A stretch of DNA of 64,000 bases, taken from positions 107,184,099 through 107,248,098 of the forward strand of contig CP092863.1 of the NCBI GenBank assembly GCA_030710605.1. The letters are read 5' to 3'. Shown here in pieces: positions 51,106-61,522 of this stretch. Position 1 is the first letter of the stretch, and each line of letters starts with the position of its first letter. This stretch comes from Cordylochernes scorpioides. Lineage: Eukaryota; Arthropoda; Arachnida; Pseudoscorpiones; Chernetidae. Position numbers and translations under genes: made by a program. Under the pieces are notes generated by a model. The model was given only the letters and a program-made list of their open reading frames with translations, was not told the DNA's origin and searched no databases.

Positions 51106-52160
51106 TTATAAAAATGTTTTTCGATAAAAAAAAAATTTGCTTGGGTAATTGTTGTTTTTTAATTCACTGATAATTCTATTTCTCTCCACTAAATCATTAA
51201 TTTTTGACGAGCAATGTGAATATAATCTTTTGGAGAGAGATTTAACCACAGCGATTTTATGGTGAACTGGGCCAAAAGAATTGAAATTCAAATAATTACC
51301 TGTGTGGGTTGATTATTTTTAAATACTAGTTTCTATTTGGTTAGACTTTCTTTTGAGCTGTAAATCTAAAAATGCCAGAGAATTATATTTTCAATTTCAT
51401 GTGTAAATTTTAAAAATGGTCTTAAATTATTTTAAAAAATTGAAATTACTACAAAATCTGATTCTGTAGTGCAAAAAATATCATCTATGTACCTTTTCCA
51501 AAAAATAATTTTGAGTTGCTTTGATGCTGTGACAACTTGATCAATTTGGTCCATGAAAATGTTGGCTAATGCCGATGACATAGGGTTTCCCATCAGTAAG
51601 CCTTTGATTTGTCTGTAGAATTTATTTTGGTGGCTAAAATAATTGTGTATCATAAGTTTAATTATTTTTGTGAATATATATTCATGATTTTCTTTCAAAC
51701 CTGAAAGGTTCAGGTTCCTAATATATATATATTTTTTTTTTCTCTTTTTATTTCGATTACTTTTTTTTTTGTAAAAAATTTATAACTGTTTCTGTTTAAA
51801 AAATGTAAATCGACGCAATTATCCCTAGCCGGGATATCGCGTTTGTGTGTTGAAATAAATAAATAAATAAACAAAGTTTAATTAAATCAATCAAAGCCTC
51901 TGTGGAGAAAGGGAAATCCAGATTTTAATGGGTTTCTGTAAATTTTTGAAGTGCTAGAATAGCTTCATTGTGTGGGATTGAAGTGTAGAGTGATTCAACG
52001 TCGAAAGATACCATACGGCTGTTACTAGAAATTGAAAGGTTTCTGATCGTTTTTGCAGCTATTGTAGAATTAGGGACAGTGTGTGGAAGTAATTTCTGGA
52101 GGGGAGAGATGATGGATGAAATAAATTTAGTGAGGGGGTAAAGAGGAGAACCAGCATATA
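51106..52160 (-). pseudogene. Penelope reverse transcriptase domain
   Basis: GSPLYPLTKFISS, then MVSFDVESLYTSIPHNEAIL (RT motif with catalytic-type D), EALIDLIK, interruption, then KFYRQIKGLLMGNPMSSALA, FWKRYIDDIFC (catalytic YxDD) and ESDF. Downstream are RIISELKNNNYPSKF and the thumb-like end. A stop after TETH and frame changes make it non-functional. It would copy element RNA by target-primed synthesis. Confidence 0.9.
51722..51880 (+). mobile_element. LINE-tail-like insertion in Penelope RT
   Basis: AATTATCCCTAGCCGGGATA, TCGCG and TTGAAATAAATAAATAAATA. It breaks the RT frame between EALIDLIK and LNLSGLKENHEYIF. The tail resembles 28600-28668. Confidence 0.6.
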
Positions 52161-52293
52161 TATGTTATGAATATTTTGTTGTTGTTAGAAAAAGGGTTGA
52201 TAAGACAAAGGATCGATAAGATAAAGGGTTGAAGGTGCAGTCGTGATAAAAAAAAAAATTTATTATTTACCGTCAAGTAGCTTTTATTTTCAA

Positions 52294-53223
52294 CTAGCGG
52301 ATGTACCCGGCTTCGCCCGGGTTTTACCCGAGGTAAAGGTTTGTCTAACGAACATTTGTTAAAACAATTCTCTATAAACTTATAAAAAAAATAATAATAG
52401 ATATATTTTGATAATTTGAAACTCGTAAATTTGAATCTCTCGTTAAAGTGAACATTTTTTCCCGGTCCCTTGAAAAATACTCGATAAGTTGAATAAAATC
52501 AATATTAATTGGTTCCCTCGTTAATTGGAAGTTAAAGGAATAGTATCTTTGCCTTGGAATTGTATCATTATTCTTGTCTCAAATAAATTGCCGTGTCATC
52601 CAGAATTTTGTCTTTACTAATTTTCTACATTACAAAATCATTTTATCTAGTGAACATTTTTTTCCCGGTCCCTTGAAAAATACTCGATAAGTTGAATAAA
52701 ATCAATATTAATTGGTTCCCTCGGTAATTGGAAGTTTAAAGGAACAGTATCTTTGCCTTGGAATTGTATCATTATTCTTGTCTCAAATAAATTGCCGTGT
52801 CATCCAGAATTTTGTCTTTACTAATTTTCTACATTACAAAAATCATCATTTTATCTATTCTCCCAATATATATGTTGTAAATAAATGATAAAACTAACTT
52901 TGACTTGTGCGCAATTAATAAGTAGAAAATCTTACTTTTGATGAATAATCTTTAAGATAATAAACTTAGTGATAATAAAAGTTATAGATAAAAAAGGCGT
53001 TATCATCGTCGCAATGGGGGCGCTGCTTGCGAGTTAAATCTACAAATCTGCAAATAACTCTAAGGATATTCAAGATATTCAAGAAATTATTTTTCAAAAA
53101 CCTTCCCGGGGATATACCTAATAATATCCCAAATTTCACGGCGATTGGATGTATGGTTTTCGAATCTTTAGAGTACAAACATACATACAGACAGACATTC
53201 AATTATATATATATATATATAGA
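52294..53223 (-). mobile_element. Non-autonomous Helitron-B, complete (930 bp)
   Basis: Minus strand 5' A|TCTATATATATATA at 53223, TTGAATGTCTGTCTG; 3' hairpin CCCGGGCGAAGCCGGG, TACATCCG, CTAG at 52297-52294, then T. A block of about 213 bp (CCCGGTCCCTTGAAAAATAC to GAATTTTGTCTTTACTAA) is duplicated in tandem. No protein. Confidence 0.85.
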
Positions 53224-53364
53224 TTACTTGAGGAAAGATTACACATTAGTTATTTTCACATTATATAATATTTATAAAGTTAATCCTATATTATAGATAT
53301 GTTAACTACGTATATTTACAACAAAACTGAAAGTCTTTCTAAAAACGATGATAAAAAAAGTAAA

Positions 53365-53440
53365 TATTGAGGCTGTCTGGCCGGCATTCACATTTCTTGA
53401 AATGAAGATACTTCGGCCAATGAATCTTTTATTACCTCTT
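53365..53440 (+). repeat. Penelope-type repeat F3, 5' part
   Basis: GAGGCTGTCTGGCCGGCATTC-type start and ATACTTCGGCCAATG; no hammerhead remains. Confidence 0.55.
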
Positions 53441-53637
53441 ATTATATAAAAATATTTTTGGTCCCAATGGCTTCCCGAATAATCAAGAAATGGGTATTTA
53501 AGGCCAAATTTGCGTAAAGACGCTTAGCACATGAAAAAATAATAGAAAAAAATAAAAGATATATAACATCTGACCCACTTATCTTTTTTTTTCTGTTGTT
53601 TTTCCATGTATATAATATGTATATATAGAAGCACAGG

Positions 53638-53767
53638 GCGCCTCTCCCGTCAAAATAGACGTCTAAACCCAGACGCCATCTATTGACCGTCGCCGCAACT
53701 AGCGGGCTCGGGTCGGTCAATAGATGGCGTCTGGGTTTAGACGTCTATTTTGATGGGGGAGGCGATC
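53638..53767. mobile_element. F1 arms, compact inverted repeat
   Basis: CCTCTCCCGTCAAAATAGAC, GTCTAAACCCAGACGCC and ATCTATTGACCG are mirrored within 130 bp (GGTCAATAGATGGCG, CTGGGTTTAGACGTC). Only GTCGCCGCAACTAGCGGGC lies between, so the F1 core is deleted. Confidence 0.82.
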
Positions 53768-53879
53768 CATGTCTCTTTAGATCAATATCCTTCCGGCAAA
53801 ATTTACATATATATATACGTATTTTTCACACAAACAAATACCACAGGATTCTTGAGATGTGTTTCTTCCATCTTTATTA

Positions 53880-53930
53880 AACGTAATCTCAAGCTTTCGG
53901 GTATATCTGCCTTTTTACGGGAGTACATAG
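53880..53930 (-). ncRNA. Hammerhead-like motif (F5), altered core
   Basis: Minus strand CTCCCGTAAAAAGGC, CCCGAAAGCTTGAG. Sister at 35728-35768 has a perfect helix II GGGC/GCCC. The GAAA is kept, the CUGANGA side is not canonical. Confidence 0.38.
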
Positions 53931-54182
53931 AAACCTACAAACGTTTATATGTTTTTATATACTCCTGTATATATATATATATACTCCAGAAACCTGTGAC
54001 ATTTGTTCATTTATTAACCAGGATATTTAAATCAATTGTGAGTTACGTATTATTATAATACTCCATTTAAAAGAATAATATAGTACTAAGAGAGATGATT
54101 TGCCAATTGAATCCTTTTTATTATCTAATGATTTAAATATGGATTGCTCTTTTTTCAGAAAAAAAAAAAGAAAACTACTACA

Positions 54183-54213
<31 letters not shown>

Positions 54214-54241
54214 TTTGAAAATAGAGCAATCCATAAATAAA

Positions 54242-54438
54242 CCTTTAATTAAAAAGGCATATATTGGATCAAAATATCATTTATTTTACCAATATTGACG
54301 TTATGTGGCGCTGAGTTTGTTGTTGACACACATTAAATATGTTATAACACCTTGATAAAGGTTGGCGTTCAGCCAACTGAAATATTGGTAAAATAAATGA
54401 TATTTGATACAATATATGCCTTTTTAATTAAATATATA
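54242..54438. repeat. Penelope-type palindrome with F4 motif; host site of the Gypsy element
   Basis: AATTAAAAAGGCATATATTG and AAATATCATTTATTTTACC are mirrored at 54380-54432. The F4 motif is at 54349-54392 (CTTGATAAAGG, GGTTGGCGTTCAGCCAAC, TGAAATATTGG). Gypsy inserted at its right edge. Confidence 0.65.
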
Positions 54439-54624
54439 TGATACATTTTGAATGATAGAATGTAAATTTCATTTTGTTTTTTTTTTCTGAAGATTTAACT
54501 AAATGGAGTATGTAAATTTTTGTTTTGTTTAAAAAAGATTTGAAAAAAATAAAGAGATGATTATTGAGGTGGAGACAGCCACAAACGACTGCTAATTCTT
54601 TTTCACACCTATAGAAATATAACA
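54439..54624 (+). repeat. Gypsy 5' LTR
   Basis: TGATACATTTTGAATGATAG to CACACCTATAGAAATATAACA. Contains AATAAAGAG, a possible polyadenylation signal. Confidence 0.95.
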
Positions 54625-54691
54625 GCAAGTCGACAGGATCGCTGCCTACGGGAGGATCCCAAGAATACTCTTATCAATAATTAAATTAGAA

Positions 54692-55414
54692 ATGACATCG
54701 AAGAAAGACTTGAAAACTTTACAGAAAGAAGAGGTTGTTACCAGAGCGAAGGTCGACATTTCAATTAAGGAAATTTTGCCGATTTTCAACCCTGATACAG
54801 GCCTTACGTATCAAGAATGGCGAAATCTTTTTGAAAGGATAGTCAAGCTTCAATGTATTTCAGAAAATGATGCTCTATCAATGATCCCGAGCATTTTTAA
54901 GGGAAAAGCGTTAGTGATATACGCCTCGATGTGCCAGGACGTGTTTACGTTGGATGAACTTCACCAAACTATGAATACATTTTTCCCGGTATCGACAAGT
55001 GGATTGATGAAGCAGTTTTGGACTGAAAAGAAGCTACCATCGCAACCCCTTGTGGACTACTATTTTAATAAACTGAAGTTGGCAAAAATATTGAATATAA
55101 GTTCGGAGCAGACCCTGGAAGCGCTTTCTTCGAATGTAAACGCAAAGCTGAGACCATTTTTGATCGCTGCCAATCCAGCTAATCTGGACATGTGGATTAA
55201 GATTGCATATTCCCTGGAAGAAGGATTTCGACATGAAGAGACATCTTCACCATTTAATGGCCCCAGATATCGACGGGACTTTCAAAATGTCGACTCAAGG
55301 AATGCAGCGCCTTCACAGGATTCTCTTCCTTCAGGTGCCCGCCCCAGCAGAGAGGTTGGCGACGACAAGAAACCCGGCGAAAGCAGTTTTACCAAGACTT
55401 TCGAGGTAATGTAG
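54692..55414 (+). CDS. Gypsy Gag
   Basis: An intact 240-codon frame from the first ATG after the LTR (MTSKKDLKTLQKEEVV). The middle has the retrotransposon Gag-like capsid region (YQEWRNLFERIV, LSMIPSIFKGKALVIYASM, YYFNKLKLAKILN). It ends in a proline/serine-rich tail and no CCHC knuckle is seen before the stop. The protease frame (-1 relative to gag) is open from at least 55321, so an overlap of at least 90 nt could support programmed -1 frameshifting. Confidence 0.85.
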   Translation: MTSKKDLKTLQKEEVVTRAKVDISIKEILPIFNPDTGLTYQEWRNLFERIVKLQCISENDALSMIPSIFKGKALVIYASMCQDVFTLDELHQTMNTFFPVSTSGLMKQFWTEKKLPSQPLVDYYFNKLKLAKILNISSEQTLEALSSNVNAKLRPFLIAANPANLDMWIKIAYSLEEGFRHEETSSPFNGPRYRRDFQNVDSRNAAPSQDSLPSGARPSREVGDDKKPGESSFTKTFEVM

Positions 55415-55927
55415 GGCAACAATGGTGGTGTCCAGGAGTGATGAGTGACGTTGGGATAGATTCATTACTCTTGGGAACCTATTTAGTACTTTTTGATTCA
55501 GGCAGTGACATTAATATTATTTCCGTACACCTATTACCTGAATGCCTTTTAGATAAGATAAATAACTCTAGCCAACAACACACAAACACACCTAATATTA
55601 TTAGCACTGTAATCTAACCGTATTGGAATATTTGGACAAATTTGTTTAACGATCAGAATTGGAGATATAACTAACAATATGTTGTTCTATATTATTGATA
55701 ATCCAAATTTGAATTTTCTGATGATATCCACTAAGTACCTGAAATATTTTAACCTAAAGATTGATTTTGATGAGAAGGTTATTATGCAAAATAGTGTGTT
55801 TTTATCCAAATTTCAATATACATTTTCTAAAGATGAACTCAATGCTTTGCAATATTGTGATAACTCAAAAGATATTTTGGCGTTTCTAATAATGTTAAAT
55901 ATTGTAAAAAACATAATTATTGTTTAA
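55321..55927 (+). pseudogene. Gypsy protease
   Basis: Catalytic LFDSGSDINIIS at 55489-55524, 1 codon phase from gag. It meets TAA at 55615-55617; the rest (RIGDITNNMLFYIIDNPN, DELNALQYCD) is in another frame from 55622 to 55927. The aspartic protease would process Gag-Pol. Confidence 0.82.
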
Positions 55928-57111
55928 AACTTTCAGGAAAATGTAATAACATAAAAAAGTTACCTCTTTTAGATAGAACTATTGATCAGTATAACATAAA
56001 TGTCCCCTCTTGTTTTAAATCTAAACTCGTTTACCAACCAAACTTTGGACCCTTACCCTTGCCAAATCTAGAAGACAGCTATCTAAATAATGATGACAAA
56101 CTTAAGAATAATCTCTACATTTTATTAAGTCGCTATAATGATATTTTTGATGAAAACAAATATAATATTAGACCATTAAAAGTAGATCCCCCCAGGTTAA
56201 GACTCAAAGATAAAACTCCTGTTTGTCTCAGACCTTATCGACATAATCCCAGGGACACCGAAATAATTAAGGAACAAATTAGGCAATTATTAAAATATGG
56301 GATTATTAGGCATGCTTCTTCTCCATATAGTTCGCCAGTAACTTTAGCACATAAAAAGGGAGAAAATGATAAATCTAGACTATGTATCGACTTTAGGAAA
56401 TTGAATTCAAAACTGATAGGAGATAGTTTCCCAATTCCTTTAGTTGAAAATATCATCCAAAAGGTGCAAGGCTCAAAAGTATTCTCGTGCCTTGATATTC
56501 TAAGTGCATACTGGACTATTGGTTTACATGAAAAAGATCAACCTATTACTTGCTTTACCACCACAGAAGGTTCTTACCAATGGTGCAGATTACCATTTGG
56601 ATTGCGGACAGCTCCTGCTATTTTTAACAGGATCCTCACTTCCATATTGCAGAATATGAACTTAAAAATATAATATCTTACTTTGACGATATATATATTG
56701 ATTTTCTCAAAAGATACCGAATCCCATTTAGAACACCTTGGGGAAATATTTGCAATCCTACAAGAGGAAGGTATCCAACTTAGGAAAGATAAATGTTTGT
56801 TTTTTATGCAAAAGATAAATTATTTGGGTTACGAAATTTTTGGAGATCAAATCTCTCCTTCAAGTACTAATGTTGGTATAATTAAATCTTTGCCCCCTCC
56901 TCGTGATGTTAGATGCTTAAGGTCATTTTTGGGCAGCGTTACGCATTATGCAAAATTTATAGATAATTTTAATAAGTTGAGAGCGCCTTTAAATGATCTA
57001 TTGAAAAAATATGTAAAATTTACGTGGAGTGAAGAGTGTCAGAGGAGTTTTGAAGCCCTTAAAGAAGCATTAGTTTCGAAACCAATACTCAAATTTATAA
57101 TCCATTATTAG
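55928..57111 (+). pseudogene. Gypsy reverse transcriptase
   Basis: Frame to 56673: PVCLRPYRHNPRDTEIIKEQ, GIIRHASSPYSSPVTLAHKK, RLCIDFRKLNSK, FSCLDILSAYW (first catalytic D), FTTTEGSYQWCRLPFGLRTA. A shift in an A5 run brings the catalytic YFDD (56679-56690) into another phase; a TA-run shift returns ILIFSKDTESHLEHL and KCLFFMQKINYLGY to the first frame. Thumb and connection follow to 57111. Confidence 0.93.
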
Positions 57112-57606
57112 CTACACATATCTTTTTCGACGCTAGTATTGCAGGTTTAGGAGGCGTACTTAAACAGGAGTATCCTGATGGCACCTTAAGACCCATAGCG
57201 TTTTATAGTAGGGCTTTAAGGGGAGCAGAATCCAAGTATACAATAACAGAACTTGAATTATTGGCGATAATAGAAACATGTAAAGATATCATCCCTATAT
57301 TTCAGGCCAACATGTGATAGTTCATACCGACCATAAGGCATTAATTTGGTTAAATAATTTCAAACATACTAACGGTAGATTATTCGATGGGCGCTAAGAT
57401 TATCAGAATATGATTTGGAATTTAAATATAATAAGGGATGTGAGAATCATGAAGCCGGCATGTTGTCTCGACTGCCATATACCTGCTTCTTAACTGTTCA
57501 AAATATAGAACAAGATCAAAAATCATTACTTAAGCCTTCATCTAAGCTATATTTCATTAAAAACGGTATTACTTATATTAGGCTAAAAATAGAGATAGGA
57601 TTATAG
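57108..57606 (+). pseudogene. Gypsy RNase H
   Basis: FFDASIAGLGGVLKQ (first D), PIAFYSRALRGAESKYTITE, LELLAII (E), then after a break VHTDHKALIWLNN (D) and, after another, HEAGMLSRLPY (D of NEAD-type motif replaced by EAG). Three frames are used. It would remove template RNA during reverse transcription. Confidence 0.85.
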
Positions 57607-58514
57607 TACCACCCTCCTTACAACAATTGATAAGTAGGGCTCACGAAAGTTTAGGACACCCAGGCATAAGTTCAATGGCCAGAGTTATTTCAACACAATA
57701 TTATTTCAAAGGAATGATAGGACAAATAAAAAATTATATTCTGAAATGTAAAATATGTCAGTCTGTAAAGAAGCCAACTACACCTTCGTATGGACTCATG
57801 GGTAATTTACCACTAGCTGAGAAACCATTTGATGTAGTTGCCCTTGACAGTATTTTAGAATTAGGGGATTATAACAGTACAAAGAATTGTCTTCATGTGA
57901 TAGTTGATCATCACTCAAGATACATCTGGGCTTATCCTTCTAAGAGTACGTCTATAGCAACGTACATCAATATAATAAATCAGTTATTAAACGTAGGTAA
58001 ACCAAAAATTATCGTTACTGATAGGCACCCCTCATTTGTGTCCAAAAGGTTTAACAAATTTATACAAGAAAAGGGCATAAAACACGTGATGACATCCCCT
58101 TCGCACCCACAGTGTAATGGGCTTGTAGAAAGGGCAAATGCGACGATTATCTCAAAACTTAGACTTCACCATCAACAAAATCCCAAAATACCATGGCCCA
58201 AATTATTACAAAAGGCCTTAGAAGAATATCGGAGTATTCCTCATTCTATAACTAAAATGCCTCCCGTTTATTTGCTTTTTGGCATAACGCCATCATATAT
58301 CAATAAATTAACAAGAGCATATCCACCCATAGAAGAGGCTAGGAGAATTGCAAATGACAATACCGAAAAATTACATCTTAAATTGGTAAAAAGATATAAT
58401 GAATCCCATAAAACGCCTAATCTAAAAATAGGGGATAAGGTCCTTTATAAGATCCCTTACCAATCAGGTCAAGGTAAGCTCATGCCAGCTTTTATCCAGA
58501 ACCATACACCATAA
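57607..58514 (+). pseudogene. Gypsy integrase (long intact frame)
   Basis: Zinc domain HESLGHPG ... CKICQSVKK (HHCC). Core D,D-35-E: VVALDSI, IVTDRHPSF, NGLVERANATI, with 35 residues between the last two. C-terminal KIGDKVLYKIPYQSG matches the GPY-like/SH3 region. The frame runs 295 codons from 57627; its upstream and downstream neighbours are out of frame. Called pseudogene because the polyprotein is broken. Confidence 0.92.
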
Positions 58515-58860
58515 TTTCCATACCCTCACCACAAACCATAGAAATAGATAAGCCATGCCAACCCGAAAATAAGCATGCAACAATAGTTAATATTTCTAAA
58601 GTAAAGCTCTGGGATCCGGTTACTGAAGATAATACTGAACCACCATTCCCATTTCAGGAAGAAGAGGATTTGGAAGGATGCTTGGGTGTCGAACCTAACA
58701 AGCAAGCTTCCACCGATAGTCCTCAGGTTTTGTTCTCTTCCATAAAAAAAATCCAGATCACCCCACAGAGCCCCTGGAGAAACTACTGCTGGTTTCGGTA
58801 GACACCCAAACTGAATCGGAACCAGTTGTATCTTGTGAGGTTTTCCAAAGGTGAAAAAGG
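58500..58860 (+). pseudogene. Gypsy Pol C-terminal tail, shifted frame
   Basis: After 58514 another phase reads IIS, VNISKVKLWDPVTEDN and EEEDLEGCLGVEPNKQAS, continuing the integrase tail. No envelope-like frame with signal peptide or membrane segment is visible between integrase and the 3' LTR. Confidence 0.55.
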
Positions 58861-59150
58861 TCATATACATTCCAAGAACTGGGGTGCGGTTCATTGGGAA
58901 AATAACAAAAGGTTGCCCTGGAATGGGATTCTACATGGAGAGTGTCTCCATAGACATGTAATGTCCAAATTTAAAATATCATTTTTTTTCCCTGCCTATT
59001 GTTAGTTAGGTTTTGTATGGCCACCTTTTCCTGTGATTTTCCCCTAACAATATGGTTACTTGTGTAATATAATTTTTGCAATGTATCTTATCCTTTACCT
59101 TCCATCCCCTCCCAACCTCCGTTGAGAAAAAAAAATTAATACAATTTTTT

Positions 59151-59166
59151 TTTTGTGGGGGGGTAA
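59151..59166 (+). other. Gypsy polypurine tract region
   Basis: GTGGGGGGGTAA lies directly before the 3' LTR TG at 59167, as a plus-strand primer would. It is short and G-only, preceded by a T run. Confidence 0.6.
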
Positions 59167-59352
59167 TGATACATTTTGAATGATAGAATGTAAATTTTAT
59201 TTTGTTTTTTTTTTTCTGAAGATTTAACTAAATGGAGTATGTAAATTTTTGTTTTGTTTAAAAAAGATTTGAAAAAATAAAGAGATGATTATTGAGGTGG
59301 AGACAGCCACAAACGACTGCTAATTCTTTTTCACACCTATAGAAATATAACA
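59167..59352 (+). repeat. Gypsy 3' LTR
   Basis: Matches the 5' LTR except T for C at about position 31 and two compensating length changes in T and A runs. Confidence 0.95.
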
Positions 59353-59369
59353 TATATATATATATAATG

Positions 59370-59820
59370 ATAGATAATAATATTAATCGATAAATAAAAA
59401 GATAAAAATCGTAGAATGTGTGATATAGAACAACCAATTAATTAATTAGGTTGATAAGAGAATGGTTTGTTTATGAATTCCTAGAAAGCTAATTATTTAT
59501 TTATTTATGTAATGAAAGAAATAAGAGAAAAATAATACATTTAACACAAAATGGAAGAATTTGTATATAACATCTCTCAAGATGATAAAATGAATTTAGT
59601 AATAAGCTAAATAAAAATATCTTCTCATCTATGATAAATTTGAAGCTTTGTGTTATGAATAATTACAATGGATAATTATCTCAGAGTACCGGTATATATC
59701 TTTATGATAAATAATTATGAATTGTAAAAAAACGGTTTATGTCTTTGTGTAACATTTAAAATAAAAATTGTAAACAAACATATATAAAAAATATTATACG
59801 TTCATAAACAAAACATAAAA
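59370..59820. other. Unassigned AT-rich sequence
   Basis: Nothing recognised. Confidence 0.4.
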
Positions 59821-59821
59821 T

Positions 59822-60082
59822 GAAAGGATTCAAAAGCACGAATGTTTCTTTTATACATAATACAAACTTCTACTGTCCTTACTGCGATGAAAAAATATAT
59901 TGGGACGGCTTGGCTCATCAGTGATGAACCCTCCCAGCGGTTTCGCCGATTTAATCTACCAGACCGCTTCTCAGAGCTCTAATACTGCATTGGATCATTC
60001 TGCTTTTATATGCTACACTGAAGGATGGAATTTCAGAAATGGTTTCAAGTAAACTATGGACATAAGCTTATAGGACAGTAGA
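59822..60082. mobile_element. Foldback family M5 copy, well preserved
   Basis: ACTGTCCTTACTGCGATG, GGGACGGCTTGGCTC, AACCCTCCCAGCGGTTTCGC, ACCAGACCGCTTCTCAG, TATGCTACACTGAAGGATGG, ATAAGCTTATAGGACAGTAG. Confidence 0.82.
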
Positions 60083-60084
60083 AT

Positions 60085-60250
60085 TATGTTCAGGAAATTA
60101 CAATAAGGAAGTTGTACCTTTTAGCATTAAATTGGGATTCTTATTGATATTTCTCATTTTTCCAGGAGTAGCCAAATACCCATCATCAGAAGATGCATTT
60201 TTCTTTATTTCTTCACCTGATCCCATTACAATTTAACTTTTGTACTATTT
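60085..60250. repeat. Remnants of the 76-bp satellite and M1
   Basis: AAGGAAGTTGTACCTTTTAG at 60107-60126 is one satellite piece; TAGCCAAATACCCATCATC and GATGCATTTTTCTTTATTTC resemble M1 borders. Confidence 0.5.
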
Positions 60251-61190
60251 CTTCACGTATATATAAATGTTTATTTAAATATACTGTAATAATCGTATTG
60301 TACTAAATATTATAGTAATAAAAAATTTCGTTTGAGCAAAATTGAGAGGAAAATGGTGTCTCTAATATTTTTAATAACCGCTGTAGATATTTGTTATATC
60401 AATTTTAATGCGCCTTACATTTATTCAAAATATTCTATGATATTTAACATTTATATAAACAGATTATTTAGATTATCATCATTCCTTTTTATAGTTTCAT
60501 TCCTTTTATAATATTTATTGTACATATATATTGATTGGTTATTGGAGCGAGAGAGGACGGAGAGGAAGACTGCTGATCACGACCTACGAGGAAGACAACG
60601 AATAAATAAACACAATAGCTTCAAAAGGTAATTTATTTTTATTTACTTTTATTTTTCTACTTTTACTTTTATTTATTTGCTTTAAGTATGGAAACCCGCT
60701 CGGTGTATAACACCAAGAAGGAGGAAACCAAGGTCGACGACCCTGCAAAGCTGCAACTTGGTGCAACAATATATAGATAAGTCTATGAAACACATGTTCT
60801 ACCGCATGTTGCATGCGGGGCATAGCAATTTGATGTTAAAACAAACACAAAATATAAATTAAATAACCCAATCACTATACGGTTGGAACAAAGTCAATGG
60901 TCCTGGCACATTATCTTTGACAGACGAGTGTGATGACAGGGGACAAATTTCCTCCCAAAAGAAGATAAAATTTTGAGCAGCCGACATATTGAATGTCCGG
61001 GTAATTCATCTTCTGTCATCCATCTTAGAAATTATCCAGACGGTCACGGGGATGGTCTTCTGATATTTTATTCTATTTCTTTTCTTTTTTTGAGGGAACT
61101 CTCTATTCTTTGTGACCGTTTTCTGGTAGCCTTTTCGTCCATTATACCACAAAGATTCAATATGGAATATAGAATTTAGATTAAAGATAT
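60251..61190. other. Unassigned sequence with a small open frame
   Basis: An ATG at 60689 opens 30 codons (METRSVYNTKKEETKVDDPA) to TAA. It is less AT-rich than its flanks, with a G/A-rich leader (GAGAGAGGACGGAGAGG). It may be the start of a retroelement gene or a relic; nothing more can be claimed. Confidence 0.25.
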
Positions 61191-61202
61191 TACATTTAAG
61201 GC

Positions 61203-61522
61203 AGGGGGTCAGTAGAAGGATGGTCAAAGCCGTTAGGTTTTGACCGATACGACCCGCGTTTGATTCCCGCATTGGACACTTTTTTTTTCTAATAAAAAAA
61301 AATGCTCAAATGGCTCCCAATTCTTGCAAAAGTCCAACCCCACCTGTGATTGCAAGTAACCAAACGGGGCTCTGGCACATTTGTAAGTGCAAAGTCGAAC
61401 TGCGCTTTTCACATGTGTAGATATGTGGTGCACTTACAGTAAAAGCAGTCGTCTACCTCTACCCACCATGATTATCATGGCCTGTACCACGTGTACGAGG
61501 GATAAGCAAAAAAAAAAAAAAA
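61203..61522 (+). mobile_element. SINE-1 with 11-bp target duplication
   Basis: ACATTTAAGGC at 61192-61202 and 61523-61533. Head GGGGTCAGTAGAAGG with B-box variant GTTTGATTCCC; body AAAGTCCAACCCCACC; A tail of about 16 bases. Confidence 0.9.

Larger units (their letters stand above)
50600..52160 (-). mobile_element. Penelope-like retroelement with GIY-YIG endonuclease, degenerate
   Basis: Order on the minus strand: RT from about 52160, linker, then endonuclease ending near 50600, the usual Penelope layout. A LINE-tail-like insertion (51722-51880) interrupts RT. The N-terminal RT region is cut near 52160. Confidence 0.9.
54439..59352 (+). mobile_element. Ty3/Gypsy LTR retrotransposon, full length (4914 bp)
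   Basis: Two 186-bp LTRs starting TG and ending CA, with TATA on each side as a possible 4-bp target duplication (not diagnostic in TA sequence). Order gag, protease, RT, RNase H, integrase is that of Ty3/Gypsy. The LTRs differ by one substitution and two single-base homopolymer length changes. The pol region carries about eight frame changes. Confidence 0.96.

Noticed and set aside
58526-58894. Minus-strand 122-codon frame near the Gypsy 3' end
   Set aside because: Antisense to the shifted Pol tail; no domain, and no envelope gene on the plus strand either.
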